Shown here piece after piece: positions 36,303 to 48,139 of a stretch of 64,000 nucleotides of DNA. The notes under the pieces are model-generated. The model saw nothing but the letters and a program-made list of their open reading frames with translations. It was not told where the DNA came from and ran no database searches. Location: NCBI GenBank assembly GCA_051747385.1, contig JBNJGB010000005.1, positions 1 through 64,000 on the forward strand, given 5' to 3'. The translations under genes and the position numbers were made by a program. The stretch is from JBNJGB01 sp051747385 (GTDB lineage Bacteria > Myxococcota_A > UBA9042 > PHBI01 > JACKFB01). Positions within the stretch are counted from its first letter, which is position 1, and each line of letters starts with the position of its first letter.

Positions 36303-36331
36303 TTGAATCCGAAGGTGGCGCATGCTAGCGG
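36303..36331 (+). promoter_or_regulatory. Sigma70-type promoter of the thioredoxin-like gene
   Basis: TTGAAT (36303-36308), 17 nt, then TAGCGG (36326-36331), 32 nt before the ATG at 36363. Confidence 0.45.
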
Positions 36332-36362
36332 CCGCCGTGACCCCGGGACAAGGAACATCGCG

Positions 36363-36878
36363 ATGACCGCCGACAAGCCCTCACGCCGACGCCGAGTCGC
36401 CCGCACGGTCGCCAGCTGGGTGCTGACCCTCGCCGCGGCGGCCGTCCTCTTCCACGTGGTCGGGAGCCTCCGCGCGCCGGACCTCCCCGAGGCGCCTGGC
36501 TTCGACCTGCAGGACCTGGAGGGCGGGACGGTCCGCCTCGAGGACCTCCGCGGGAAGCCCGTGATCCTCAACTTCTGGGCCCCGTGGTGCGGCCCCTGTC
36601 GCCTGGAGGCCCCGGCGTTCTCGCGCTTCGCCGCCGACCACCCGGACTTCGCCGTGGTCGGCGTCTCGGATCCCTCCCCGGAGGCCGACATCCGCGCGGC
36701 CGTGGAGGATCTCGGCATCGACTACCGGGTGCTGGTCGGCGACGCCGCTGCGCTGGCCGCATGGGGCGTCGACACCTTCCCCACCACGTTCGTCCTGGAC
36801 GCCGAGGGGCGCATCGTCACCTCGCACTCGGGCCTCATGCTGGACCCGCAGCTCTGGTGGGCCACCCGCGGGCTCTGA
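36363..36878 (+). CDS. TlpA/thioredoxin-like membrane-anchored oxidoreductase
   Basis: The 171-residue product has a basic N-terminus and one transmembrane helix (about 16-34), then a thioredoxin fold with the active site WAPWCGPC in VILNFWAPWCGPCRLEAPAF and a cis-Pro at FPTTFVLD. It is a periplasmic-facing thioredoxin-like (TlpA/ResA/DsbE class) reductant or oxidant anchored to the inner membrane. The lack of cytochrome maturation genes nearby leaves the partner unknown. It converges on a beta-barrel gene. Confidence 0.88.
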   Translation: MTADKPSRRRRVARTVASWVLTLAAAAVLFHVVGSLRAPDLPEAPGFDLQDLEGGTVRLEDLRGKPVILNFWAPWCGPCRLEAPAFSRFAADHPDFAVVGVSDPSPEADIRAAVEDLGIDYRVLVGDAAALAAWGVDTFPTTFVLDAEGRIVTSHSGLMLDPQLWWATRGL

Positions 36879-36883
36879 GCGGG

Positions 36884-37537
36884 TCAGTCGAACGTCGCGC
36901 TCAGCCCGAGCCCGAAGGCCGGGCCACCCCACCTGGGGAGGTCCGGCGGCTCGCGGAAGTCGCTGAACAGCAGGAACGCGACCGCGCCCAGGCCCCAGTC
37001 GTCGTGGATCCACCACTCCTTGCCCACGGCGATCCGCAGCGACCAGCCGGCGTCGCTCGCGAACGAGCGCTCCTCGTCATGGTCCGGGCCGATCCCGGCG
37101 GGCCGGGTCATGAACATGAAGCCCAGGCCCAGGGACCCGGTGAAGTAGAGGTTCAGGGGCATCAGGTAGTAGGTGATGCCCGGGCCCACGGTGAGCGCGG
37201 ACGCGGACCCGTCCGCGCCGGGGGGATGTTCGCCGTCCTCCGTGAAGCGCGGCGCGATCATCCGCCAGTACATGCCCGTGACGTGGAGGATGAGGTTGTC
37301 CTCCACCGAGAAGCCCGCCGAGACGTCCATCTCGAGGAAGGCGCCCTTCGCCCGAAGCTCCGTGCTCCGGTCGGCCGCCTGGAGCGCCTGCCAGCCCCCG
37401 CCGAGGCCCAGGCGCAGGTGGAAGCCCTCGTGGTGCCTGGGCTTCGGCTCCGGGAAGGCCCGCGCGCCCGGCGCCGCGGCGAGGATCGCCAGCGCCGCCC
37501 ACGCCGCGATCGCCTTCGCTCCTGGTGGCCTCTGCAA
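36884..37537 (-). CDS. Outer-membrane beta-barrel-like protein
   Basis: The 217-residue product has a signal peptide (cleavage after PGARA) and alternating short beta segments rich in aromatic and glycine residues (HLRLGLGGGWQ, then LYFTGSLGLGFMFM), ending GPAFGLGLSATFD. It looks like a small porin-like barrel. The start is TTG (37537) after a ggag ribosome site, since no ATG lies before the signal peptide. The stop lies 5 nt from the thioredoxin gene's stop. Function is unknown. Confidence 0.7.
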   Translation of the reverse strand: MQRPPGAKAIAAWAALAILAAAPGARAFPEPKPRHHEGFHLRLGLGGGWQALQAADRSTELRAKGAFLEMDVSAGFSVEDNLILHVTGMYWRMIAPRFTEDGEHPPGADGSASALTVGPGITYYLMPLNLYFTGSLGLGFMFMTRPAGIGPDHDEERSFASDAGWSLRIAVGKEWWIHDDWGLGAVAFLLFSDFREPPDLPRWGGPAFGLGLSATFD

Positions 37538-37815
37538 GGTGGTCTCCGAATCCCGGTCCCGGTCTGCCAGGAATGCACACCGCCCGAGCCCGTTTCAACT
37601 CCATGGGTGTGGCGCCTTCGAGCGCCGCTCCAGCCGAGACACGACGCCCGCCGGCACGGGATCATATCGGCCCGCCTCCGTTTCAACGAGGCCGAACCGT
37701 GTGCTAGCTTTGATCATGGGGAGGACGCCTGCCCGAATCACGCCAGCACCGGTCGAATTCGCGGTCGCCGCACGGCGCCGCGGCCTTCCCATTGGTCCGG
37801 CCACGAGGAGTAGAG

Positions 37816-39873
<2,058 letters not shown>

Positions 39874-39935
39874 CGCGAGTAGCGCGAGAAGCGCCGCCTC
39901 CCCCGCACCTGCCGCCGCACGAGCACAGGCGAAGC

Positions 39936-41051
<1,116 letters not shown>

Positions 41052-41067
41052 GCCGGGAGGGGACTCG

Positions 41068-42555
41068 ATGAGCGCACGACCCATGCCGGACGACATCAAG
41101 TACTGGGTGCGGCGCATCGAAGGCGTCGCGCGCAGCTACGGGCTCGACTTCTTCCCGACCATCTTCGAGATGGTCACCTACGAGCAGATGAACATGCTCG
41201 CGGCCTACCAGGGCTTCCCGGTGCGCTACCGCCACTGGCGCTGGGGGATGGACTACGAGCGCCTGTCGAAGAGCTACGAGTGGGGGCTCCACAAGATCTA
41301 CGAGATGGTGATCAACAACAACCCCTGCTACGCCTACCTGCTGGAGGGCAACAGCCTCGTCGACCAGAAGCTGGTCGTCGCCCACGTGCTGGGCCACTCG
41401 GACTTCTTCAAGAACAACTACTGGTTCAGCCGCACCGACCGGAAGATGCTGGACAAGATGGCGTCGAACGCGGCGCGCATCGCCCGCATCGCCGAGCGGC
41501 ACGGCCCGGAGAAGGTCGAGGACTTCATCGACGTCTGCCTGTCCATCGACAACCTCATCGACTATCATTCCCCGTTCATCGTGCGCCGGCGCGCCGTCCC
41601 CGACGAAGAGGAGCTCGCGCCGGAGCCCACGAAGCTGCCCGCGCGCTCCTACATGGACCGGTACATCAACCCGGAGGAGGAGATGGCCCGGGAGCGCGAG
41701 CAGATGCGCAAGGAGTGGGAGGAGATGCGCACGAAGATCCCGCCCGAGCCGGAGCGGGACGTGATGCTCTTCCTCCTCGAGCACGCGCCGCTCGCCCGCT
41801 GGCAGCGGAAGATCCTCGCCATCATCCGCGAGGAGGCCTACTACTTCGCGCCGCAGATGATGACCAAGATCATGAACGAAGGGTGGGCCAGCTACTGGCA
41901 CTCCAAGCTCATGACCGAGGAGATCTGCTCGGACAGCGAGATCGTCGACTTCGCCTCGGCGCACTCGGGCACCATGGCCATGAGCCAGACCAACCTGAAC
42001 CCGTACAAGATCGGCATCGAGCTGCTCCGGGACATCGAGGATCGCTGGAACAAGGGCCGCTTCGGGCTCGAGTACGAGCGCTGCGACGACATGGTCAAGA
42101 AGGCCAACTGGGACAAACAGCTCGGCCTGGGCCGCGACAAGATCTTCCAGGTCCGGAAGGTCTACAACGACATCATGTTCATCGACGAGTTCCTCACGCC
42201 GGAGTTCGCCGAGCGGCAGAAGATGTTCACGTTCGGCTACAACCGCCGGAACGACACCTGGGAGATCAAGTCCCGGGAGTTCATGCAGATCAAGCAGCAG
42301 CTGTTGACCCAGCTCACGAACTTCGGCCAGCCCGCGATCTACGTCGAGGACGCCAACTACCGGAACCGCGGCGAGCTCATGCTCTGGCACAAGCACGAGG
42401 GCCAGGACCTCGAGCTCGGATACGGCCGGGAGACCCTCAAGAACCTCGCTCAGCTCTGGTCGCGCCCGGTGCACATCCGCACCCGGACCGAGGACAAGCA
42501 GCTGTTCTGGACCCACGACGGCGTACACTTCGACGAGACGACGGACGAGCACTGA
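41068..42555 (+). CDS. spoVR: SpoVR-family protein
   Basis: The 495-residue product matches SpoVR (stage V sporulation protein R, cortex-related in Bacillus, YcgB in E. coli). Conserved blocks include YEQMNMLAAYQGFPVRYRHW near the start, then GHSDFFKNNYWF and HSGTMAMSQTNLNPYKIG. The function is unknown outside sporulation. The ribosome site gggagggg lies upstream of the ATG at 41068, 16 nt after the DUF444 stop. The set prkA-DUF444-spoVR is conserved across many non-sporulating proteobacteria, so presence does not imply sporulation. Confidence 0.95.
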   Translation: MSARPMPDDIKYWVRRIEGVARSYGLDFFPTIFEMVTYEQMNMLAAYQGFPVRYRHWRWGMDYERLSKSYEWGLHKIYEMVINNNPCYAYLLEGNSLVDQKLVVAHVLGHSDFFKNNYWFSRTDRKMLDKMASNAARIARIAERHGPEKVEDFIDVCLSIDNLIDYHSPFIVRRRAVPDEEELAPEPTKLPARSYMDRYINPEEEMAREREQMRKEWEEMRTKIPPEPERDVMLFLLEHAPLARWQRKILAIIREEAYYFAPQMMTKIMNEGWASYWHSKLMTEEICSDSEIVDFASAHSGTMAMSQTNLNPYKIGIELLRDIEDRWNKGRFGLEYERCDDMVKKANWDKQLGLGRDKIFQVRKVYNDIMFIDEFLTPEFAERQKMFTFGYNRRNDTWEIKSREFMQIKQQLLTQLTNFGQPAIYVEDANYRNRGELMLWHKHEGQDLELGYGRETLKNLAQLWSRPVHIRTRTEDKQLFWTHDGVHFDETTDEH

Positions 42556-42556
42556 G

Positions 42557-43597
42557 ATGGCCGGCTCCGGGGTGTCTTCGCGCCGTCCGCGCGTCAGCGT
42601 GGTCCTGCCGGTGCACGACGCCGAGGCCACCCTCGGGGAGGCCCTCGACTCCATCCGGGTCCAGACCCTCGCGGATCACGAGGTCGTCGTGGCGCTCAAC
42701 GGCGTCACGGACGGCAGCGTCGGCGTGGCGCGCCGGTTCGCCGCTCGGGACGCCCGCGTGCGCCTCCTCGAGCTCGAGCAGGCGGACCTGGTGCACGCCC
42801 TCAACGCCGGCCTCGAGGCGGCACGGGCGCCCCTGATCGCCCGCCTGGACGCGGACGACCGGATGCTCCCGGAGCGCCTGGAGCGCCAGGTCGCCGCGCT
42901 GGACGCACACCCGCACTGGACCCTCGTCACCTGTGGCGTCCGATGCACTGCCGTGGGCGACGCCGCCCCAGGCCGCGGCATGGTCCGCCACGTCGCCTGG
43001 CTCAACGGGCTCGACACGCCGGGCGCCATCCGCGCCGCCCGCTTCGTCGACGCCCCGGTGGCCCATCCCGCCACCGTGTTCCGCCTGACCGCAGTGCAGG
43101 AAGCCGGAGGCTATCGCGCAGGCGACTTCCCCGAGGACCACGACCTGTGGCTGCGGCTCCTGGAGTCCGGCGCGGTCTTCGGGCGCGTGCAGGACGTCCT
43201 CGTCGAGTGGCGCGACCACCCGCACCGGCTGACGCGCACCGACTCACGGCTGCGCGACGAGGCCCGCCGGCGCCTGGTACATCGCTTCGTGCTGCGGGGC
43301 CCCCTGGCCGGCGGACGGCGCGCCCGCATCTGGGGCGCCGGTCGCTACGGGAAGCGGCACGCGCGGTCGCTGGTGGCCATGGGCGCGCGCGTCGACGCCC
43401 TGATCGACATCGATCCACGGAAGATCGGGGGGCGGATCGCCGGAGGGATCCCGGTGGTGCACGCGGACACGGTGGGCCCGCCCGACGGACGCCTCACGCT
43501 GCTCGCGGTAGCAAGCCCGGGAGCCAGGAGCCTGATCGCGGCTCACCTGGAGCGGCGCGGGCATGTGGCGGAACGGGACTATGTTGCGCTTCAGTAG
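42557..43597 (+). CDS. GT2-family glycosyltransferase with C-terminal Rossmann-like domain
   Basis: The 346-residue product has a GT-A fold glycosyltransferase domain (about 10-240), recognised by SVVLPVHDAEATLGEALDS and the DxD motif in LDADDRM. An apparent acceptor-site motif FPEDHDLWLRLLE follows. The last 95 residues start GRRARIWGAGRYGKRHARS, a Rossmann-like nucleotide-binding segment of the PglD-N/methyltransferase C-terminal kind. The substrate sugar is unknown. It begins 1 nt after the SpoVR stop and is probably the last gene of that operon, an unusual neighbour for prkA-spoVR. Confidence 0.85.
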   Translation: MAGSGVSSRRPRVSVVLPVHDAEATLGEALDSIRVQTLADHEVVVALNGVTDGSVGVARRFAARDARVRLLELEQADLVHALNAGLEAARAPLIARLDADDRMLPERLERQVAALDAHPHWTLVTCGVRCTAVGDAAPGRGMVRHVAWLNGLDTPGAIRAARFVDAPVAHPATVFRLTAVQEAGGYRAGDFPEDHDLWLRLLESGAVFGRVQDVLVEWRDHPHRLTRTDSRLRDEARRRLVHRFVLRGPLAGGRRARIWGAGRYGKRHARSLVAMGARVDALIDIDPRKIGGRIAGGIPVVHADTVGPPDGRLTLLAVASPGARSLIAAHLERRGHVAERDYVALQ

Positions 43598-43621
43598 GGG
43601 CTTGCAGCGCGCCGCGAGCCC
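43598..43621 (+). terminator. Hairpin after the glycosyltransferase gene
   Basis: An 8-bp stem (gggcttgc / gcgagccc, one G-T pair) lies directly after the stop. There is no T-tract, so it may be a factor-dependent or weak terminator. Confidence 0.4.
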
Positions 43622-43716
43622 GCGGAACGTGGCCGGATACCGGCGCTGCGCGATTTCGCGTTGGCCCCGAGGTGCGGGCTGATCTATCTTGGCGCGAAGC
43701 CTGCCGGAGGGGTCGG

Positions 43717-44994
43717 TTGCAGCGCACGCACGAACGCATCCTCGTCATAGAGGACGAATCCATGAGCCGCACGGTCATCCAGACCGTGCTCGAGGAGTCC
43801 GGGTTCGAGGTCCGTCACGCGGAGGACGGGGTGGAGGGCATGGAGGCCCTCGACACCTTCAACCCGGATCTCGTCCTCGTGGACCTGGTGACGCCGCGCA
43901 TGCACGGCTACGAGGTGATCCGGAGGCTGCGCACCGACGACCGGACCCTGCGGACACCGATCGTGGTGCTGTCCGCCAAGGCCTATCCCACCGACCAGCG
44001 CAAGGCTCTGGACATGGGCGCGGACGCCTTCCTGTCGAAGCCGGTGCGACGGGACGCCCTGGTCCGACTCGTCCGCGACAAGCTGGACAGCGTGCGCGTC
44101 CGCTTCTGGGGCGTGCGGGGCTCCATCGCGACGCCGGGGCCCGACACGGTGCGCTACGGGGGGAACACGCCGTGCGTCACGGTGGAGCGCGGGCGCGACC
44201 TGCTGATCCTGGACGCCGGGACGGGGCTTCGCCGCCTCGGCCTGGCCCTGCACGCCGAGGCGCGCGGAGAGCCCCGCGACATCCGGATGCTCATCACCCA
44301 CACCCACTGGGACCACATCCAGGGCTTCCCGTTCTTCGTCCCCGCGTTCGTCCCCGGAAACCGGGTGGACGTGCACGGGCCGCCCTCCCTGGATCGGCCG
44401 CTCGAGAAGGTCCTGCACGGGCAGATGGACCCGCAGTACTTCCCCGTGGCCCTGGGCGAGGTGGCCGCCGACGTGTCGGTACACGAGATCCGCGAGCGCG
44501 AGCTGGACATCGGCCCCTTCCACGTCCGGGCGACGTACGTGAACCACCCGGGTGTGACCATGGCCTATCGCATCGCGATCGGCGACTCGGTCGTCACCTA
44601 CGCCACCGACACGGAGCCGTATCGGGCCCTCCTCACGTCCGACGCCGAGGACGCGGCCAGAGGAGAGGCGGGGAGCTACGGCCGGCAGCGCGACGCGGCC
44701 CTGGTGGAGTTCCTCCGGGGCTCGGACGTCTACATCGCGGACAGCCAGTACACGCCGCTGGACTACGAGACCAAGCGAGGGTGGGGGCACACCTGCTACG
44801 TGGACGCCGTCGATCTCGCCGTGGAGGCCGGCGTCGGCCAGATGGTGCTCTTCTCCCACGACCCGATGCACGACGATGAGACCCTCGACCACAAGCTGGC
44901 TCACAGCCGCCAGCTCGCCCGGGAGGGGAGCCGTGACCTGGAGGTCGTCCCCGCCGTGGAGGGGGCCTGGATCGAGCTTTCCCCGAAAAAGTGA
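43717..44994 (+). CDS. Response regulator receiver fused to metallo-beta-lactamase-fold domain
   Basis: The 425-residue product starts with a CheY-like receiver (about 7-125): ILVIEDESMS, phospho-acceptor D56 in LVLVDLVTPRMHGYEV, and AKAYP...FLSKPVRR with the conserved lysine. The C-terminal two-thirds is a metallo-beta-lactamase-fold domain with the zinc motif H195-T-H197-W-D199-H200 and a ribonuclease Z/PhnP-like GVRGSIATPGPDTVRYGGNT. TTG at 43717 is chosen as start because the receiver begins seven residues later and ggagggg precedes it. No ATG lies upstream in a reasonable position. It is probably a phosphorylation-controlled hydrolase. The substrate is unknown. Confidence 0.87.
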   Translation: MQRTHERILVIEDESMSRTVIQTVLEESGFEVRHAEDGVEGMEALDTFNPDLVLVDLVTPRMHGYEVIRRLRTDDRTLRTPIVVLSAKAYPTDQRKALDMGADAFLSKPVRRDALVRLVRDKLDSVRVRFWGVRGSIATPGPDTVRYGGNTPCVTVERGRDLLILDAGTGLRRLGLALHAEARGEPRDIRMLITHTHWDHIQGFPFFVPAFVPGNRVDVHGPPSLDRPLEKVLHGQMDPQYFPVALGEVAADVSVHEIRERELDIGPFHVRATYVNHPGVTMAYRIAIGDSVVTYATDTEPYRALLTSDAEDAARGEAGSYGRQRDAALVEFLRGSDVYIADSQYTPLDYETKRGWGHTCYVDAVDLAVEAGVGQMVLFSHDPMHDDETLDHKLAHSRQLAREGSRDLEVVPAVEGAWIELSPKK

Positions 44995-45014
44995 TCCAGA
45001 TCACGGTTTCGGGG
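44981..45014. terminator. 34-nt dyad across the REC-MBL stop codon
   Basis: ccccgaaa and tttcgggg flank gtgatccagatcac, a near-continuous palindrome. It could end the upstream transcript as a hairpin, although no T-tract follows. Its centre is also the candidate FNR-type operator annotated below. Confidence 0.4.
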
Positions 45015-45032
45015 TGGCGGGCCCACTAGTGT
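44991..45032 (+). promoter_or_regulatory. Candidate FNR-type class II promoter of the Hxs-like operon
   Basis: GTGAT-CCAG-ATCAC (44991-45004) matches the FNR/FixK consensus TTGAT-N4-ATCAA except for the outermost base of each half. TAGTGT (45027-45032) would be the -10 box. With a start near 45039, the palindrome centre is at -41.5, the standard class II activator position. The downstream gene starts at 45182. Confidence 0.5.
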
Positions 45033-45181
45033 CGGGGTCGTGTCGACCGAATGCGCCATCGCCCAGGGGAATGCCCACCCCACACGTCGCAGCCGGGCCG
45101 CGCCGCCGCGCCCGACGTACGTAACGATGCGCCTCCTTCGGTCGCAGGGGCAGGATCTGCCCGAAGCCCCGGGAGGTGCTC

Positions 45182-46132
45182 ATGACGATGCAGGCGACTG
45201 AACGGGACGCGCCGGTACGCCCGGCCCCGCGCCTGGACCTCAAGGTCGGGTTCTCGTGCAACAACCGCTGCGTCTTCTGTGTCCAGGGGGACAAGCGGGA
45301 TCGCCACGAGGATCGCGAGTTCGACGAGATCCGGACGCTGCTGGCGGAGCACCGCGCCGAGACGGACGCCGTCGTCCTGACCGGCGGCGAGGCCACCATC
45401 CGCCGCGACATCATCGACATCGTGCGGGAGGCGCGCGACCTGGAGTATCGGATCATCCAGGTACAGACCAACGGCCGCCGCCTGTCGTACAAGCCGTTCG
45501 TGCGCGCCCTCCTCGAGGCGGGCGTCACCGAGATCTCGCCCGCGCTGCACGGCTCGCGGCCGGCCATCCACGACAGCCTGACCCGGGCCAAGGGCGCGTG
45601 GGCGCAGGTGGTCAAGGGCATCCGCAACTGCCGGGCCGCCGGGCTGCCGGTGATCATGAACTCGGTGGTGGTGAAGGACAACTACCGCGACCTGCCCACG
45701 CTGGCGGACCTCCTGGCCCGCCTGGGCGTGCAGCAGATGCAGTTCGCCTACGTCCACCCGGCGGGCACCGCCGACACCTACTTCAAGCACGTCGTGGCCC
45801 GCTTCGAGGACGCCGTGCCCTGGGTCCGGGCCGCGCTGGACGTGGCGCGGAAGGCCCGGATCCCGGCGTTCACCGAGGCTGTGCCCTACTGCTTCATGGA
45901 CGGCTACGAGGAGCACGTCGTCGAGGACAGCATCCCCGATACGTGCATCGTGGACGCCGAGCAGGTCATCGACGACTACACCGAGTACCGCTGGACCGAG
46001 GGCAAGGCCAAGGGCCCGCCCTGCTCCGGCTGCACCTGGAGCGGCCGCTGCGAGGGGCCCTGGCACGAGTACCCCCGCGAGTACGGCTGGTCCGAGTTCA
46101 TCCCCCGGACGGACGCCCCGCCGGAACGCTAG
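45182..46132 (+). CDS. Radical SAM protein, HxsC-like
   Basis: The 316-residue product has the radical SAM motif C26-N-N-R-C30-V-F-C33 and VVLTGGEATIRRDI, the SAM-binding GGE region. A C-terminal pair CIVDAEQV and CSGCTWSGRC may bind an auxiliary iron-sulfur cluster. Its neighbours (an HxsD-like small protein and an HxsB-like maturase) suggest the HxsC role in His-Xaa-Ser peptide modification. On sequence alone it could be a more general radical SAM enzyme. The start is ATG 45182 after gggagg; an in-frame GTG at 45176 is an alternative. Confidence 0.82.
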   Translation: MTMQATERDAPVRPAPRLDLKVGFSCNNRCVFCVQGDKRDRHEDREFDEIRTLLAEHRAETDAVVLTGGEATIRRDIIDIVREARDLEYRIIQVQTNGRRLSYKPFVRALLEAGVTEISPALHGSRPAIHDSLTRAKGAWAQVVKGIRNCRAAGLPVIMNSVVVKDNYRDLPTLADLLARLGVQQMQFAYVHPAGTADTYFKHVVARFEDAVPWVRAALDVARKARIPAFTEAVPYCFMDGYEEHVVEDSIPDTCIVDAEQVIDDYTEYRWTEGKAKGPPCSGCTWSGRCEGPWHEYPREYGWSEFIPRTDAPPER

Positions 46133-46142
46133 CGAGGAGACC

Positions 46143-46496
46143 ATGAGCCCATCCGGCGGCGAGATCGCCCGCGTCGACCCCGGAGCAGGCACCGTCCACG
46201 TCCGCTTCACCCCGCCCCACGCCTCTCACGAGGCGGTGGCGGCCGCGGCGCTGTCCCTGACGGGGCGCGCCTGGGTGGTCCTGGTCCGGGACGGCGACGC
46301 CGTGACCGCCTGCGTCACGCTCCGTGACGCCGACGGCCTCACGGACGAGGCCCGGGCGGACCTGCTCGAGACCCTCGCCGGCGACCTGGTCAGCGCCGCC
46401 CTGTGGCAGGACTGGGCCGGGCGGCTCCGCCGGCGCCACCGAGACCGGATCGAAGACGTCTATCGGCGCGTGTTCGGAGGAGGCACCCCGTCATGA
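46143..46496 (+). CDS. hxsD: HxsD-like small protein of the radical SAM cluster
   Basis: The 117-residue product resembles HxsD of the His-Xaa-Ser system: a short beta-rich N-terminus (GTVHVRFTPPHASHEAVAAA), RAWVVLVRDGDAVTACVTL in the middle, and an amphipathic C-terminal helix (LLETLAGDLVSAALWQDWAG, then RIEDVYRRVF). HxsD is always encoded with HxsB and HxsC and its role is unknown. The call rests on residue pattern plus position. It starts 10 nt after the HxsC-like stop (ribosome site cgagg) and its stop overlaps the HxsB-like ATG (ATGA). Confidence 0.6.
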   Translation: MSPSGGEIARVDPGAGTVHVRFTPPHASHEAVAAAALSLTGRAWVVLVRDGDAVTACVTLRDADGLTDEARADLLETLAGDLVSAALWQDWAGRLRRRHRDRIEDVYRRVFGGGTPS

Positions 46497-48013
46497 GCGC
46501 TCATCCCCCCGTCGACTCCCTCCTCGCCGGCGTCGGCACGCCCGACGTCGACCGCGTCATGCCCCACCGCTACCGGCGGGTCGGCGACCATGTCCTGGTG
46601 ACGAGCGACCTCGGAGACTGGTGTCTCGTCCGAGCCGAGGACTATCCGCGCTATCTGCGCGGCGAGCTCGGCCCCGACGATCCGGTCGGCCGCGAGCTCG
46701 CGGAGCACGGCCTCCTCGCCGACCACCTGGACGCGGACGCCCAGGCGGAGCGGCTCGCCCGGAAGATGAGCTATCTGCGCCACGGCCCGCACCTGCACGT
46801 CGTCGTGGCGACCCTCCGCTGCGATCACACCTGTCGCTACTGCCACGCCAGCCGCGTGCCCGTGCAGCGCCCCGGCTACGACATGTCCAAGGAGACGGCC
46901 GAGCGGGTGGTGGACACCATCCTCCAGTCGCCGAGCCCCTTCCTCACCATCGAGTTCCAGGGGGGCGAGCCCCTCGCCAACTTCCCGGTGGTCAAGCACA
47001 TCGTCGAGTACGCGGAGGAGCGGAACCGCCGCATCGGCAAGCAGCTCACGTTCTCCCTGGTGACCAACCTGTCCATGATGGACGACGAGCGCCTGGACTG
47101 GCTCACGGAGCACCGGGTGGAGATCTGCACGTCCCTGGACGGGCCGGCGGAGCTGCACGACGACAACCGGCTGTGGGCTGGCGGCGGAAGCTCCCAGAGG
47201 CGGGTCGTGGAGTGGATCCGGCGCATCAACGAGCGCTACGTGGACATGGGCCTCGACCCCATGGTCTACCGCGTGGAGGCGCTGCTCACCATCACGAAGC
47301 AGTCCCTGCCCTACTGGCGGGAGATCATCGACACCTACGTGGACGTGGGCTGCCAGGCTTTGTTCCTGCGGCCGCTGAACCCCTACGGCTTCGCGCAGTC
47401 CCTGGGCCAGCAGATCGCCTATCCCGTGGAGGAGTGGCTCGACTTCTACCGCAAGAGCCTGGACTACATCCTCCAGCTGAACCGACGGGGCATCGACCTG
47501 GTCGAGCGCAACGCCGGCATCCTGCTCACCAAGGTCCTGACCCCGGACGATCCCAACTTCCTGGACCTGCGCTCCCCGTGCGGCGCGGCCATCGGCCAGC
47601 TCGCCTACAACTGGGACGGGCAGGTCTTCACCTGCGACGAGGGCCGCATGGTCCACCGCTCCGGCGAGGATCTCTTCCGCCTCGGGGACGTGCAGGAGCA
47701 GAGCTACCGGGAGATGGTCGGCCACGACGCGGCGCGCGCCATGGTGATGTCCAGCACCCTCGACGGCCAGCCGGGCTGCGTGGACTGCGCCTATCAGCCC
47801 TTCTGCGGCATCTGCCCCGTCCACAACTACACCGAGCAGGGCAGCCTCTCGGGCCGGATGATGGAGTCCTCCTGGTGCGCCCGCTACATGGGCGTGCTCG
47901 ACCACCTCTTCGAGCTCCTCGTGGAGTCCCGGAGCGATCCCGAGCTGGACGCCATCCTCCGGCGCTGGACCACGGGTCGCCCGCGGACGCACTTCGTGCA
48001 CGGCCCGGAGTAG
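46493..48013 (+). CDS. hxsB: Radical SAM maturase, HxsB-like
   Basis: The 506-residue product has an N-terminal domain of about 95 residues with the HxsB-type pattern (FRRVGDHVLVTSDLGDWCLV-like, then ELAEHGLLADHL), then the radical SAM core with C110-DHT-C114-RY-C117. SPSPFLTIEFQGGEPLANF and ICTSLDGPAELHDDNR follow as in HxsB. A SPASM-like C-terminus holds SPCGAAIGQLAYNWDGQVF and CVDCAYQPFCGICPVHNYTE. It should act on a ribosomally made peptide, but no HxsA-type precursor with His-Xaa-Ser repeats is visible nearby. The ATG at 46493 overlaps the upstream stop. Confidence 0.8.
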   Translation: MSAHPPVDSLLAGVGTPDVDRVMPHRYRRVGDHVLVTSDLGDWCLVRAEDYPRYLRGELGPDDPVGRELAEHGLLADHLDADAQAERLARKMSYLRHGPHLHVVVATLRCDHTCRYCHASRVPVQRPGYDMSKETAERVVDTILQSPSPFLTIEFQGGEPLANFPVVKHIVEYAEERNRRIGKQLTFSLVTNLSMMDDERLDWLTEHRVEICTSLDGPAELHDDNRLWAGGGSSQRRVVEWIRRINERYVDMGLDPMVYRVEALLTITKQSLPYWREIIDTYVDVGCQALFLRPLNPYGFAQSLGQQIAYPVEEWLDFYRKSLDYILQLNRRGIDLVERNAGILLTKVLTPDDPNFLDLRSPCGAAIGQLAYNWDGQVFTCDEGRMVHRSGEDLFRLGDVQEQSYREMVGHDAARAMVMSSTLDGQPGCVDCAYQPFCGICPVHNYTEQGSLSGRMMESSWCARYMGVLDHLFELLVESRSDPELDAILRRWTTGRPRTHFVHGPE

Positions 48014-48033
48014 GACGGGCGTCCTCGCCCGTC
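48014..48033 (+). terminator. Terminator-like hairpin of the Hxs-like operon
   Basis: A perfect 8-bp stem (gacgggcg / cgcccgtc, loop tcct) directly follows the stop. The weak T-tract suggests a short or factor-assisted terminator. Confidence 0.55.
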
Positions 48034-48040
48034 AGTGGTT

Positions 48041-48090
48041 CACGAGTGCCGAGAGCCGACAGAACGTAGACGTGGACGTGGACGACCACG
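48041..48090 (+). repeat. GTGGWC hexamer intergenic repeat, copy 3
   Basis: cacgagtgccgagagccgac then agaacgtagacgtggacgtg, closely aligned with the start of 25651-25720. Confidence 0.6.
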
Positions 48091-48139
48091 AGGCGTCACC
48101 GCCCAGGAGGCGTCACTGGACGGCGAGACGCCGTCTCCA

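Noticed and set aside
41068..42555. SpoVR as evidence for a sporulating organism.
   Set aside because: spoVR with prkA and DUF444 is common in non-sporulating proteobacteria; no other sporulation gene is seen here.
45051..45185. A 44-codon frame (with one His-Thr-Ser) overlapping the HxsC-like start by 4 nt, as a possible modified-peptide precursor.
   Set aside because: Its third codon positions are much less GC-rich than real genes here, there is no ribosome site, and it lacks the repeated His-Xaa-Ser motif.
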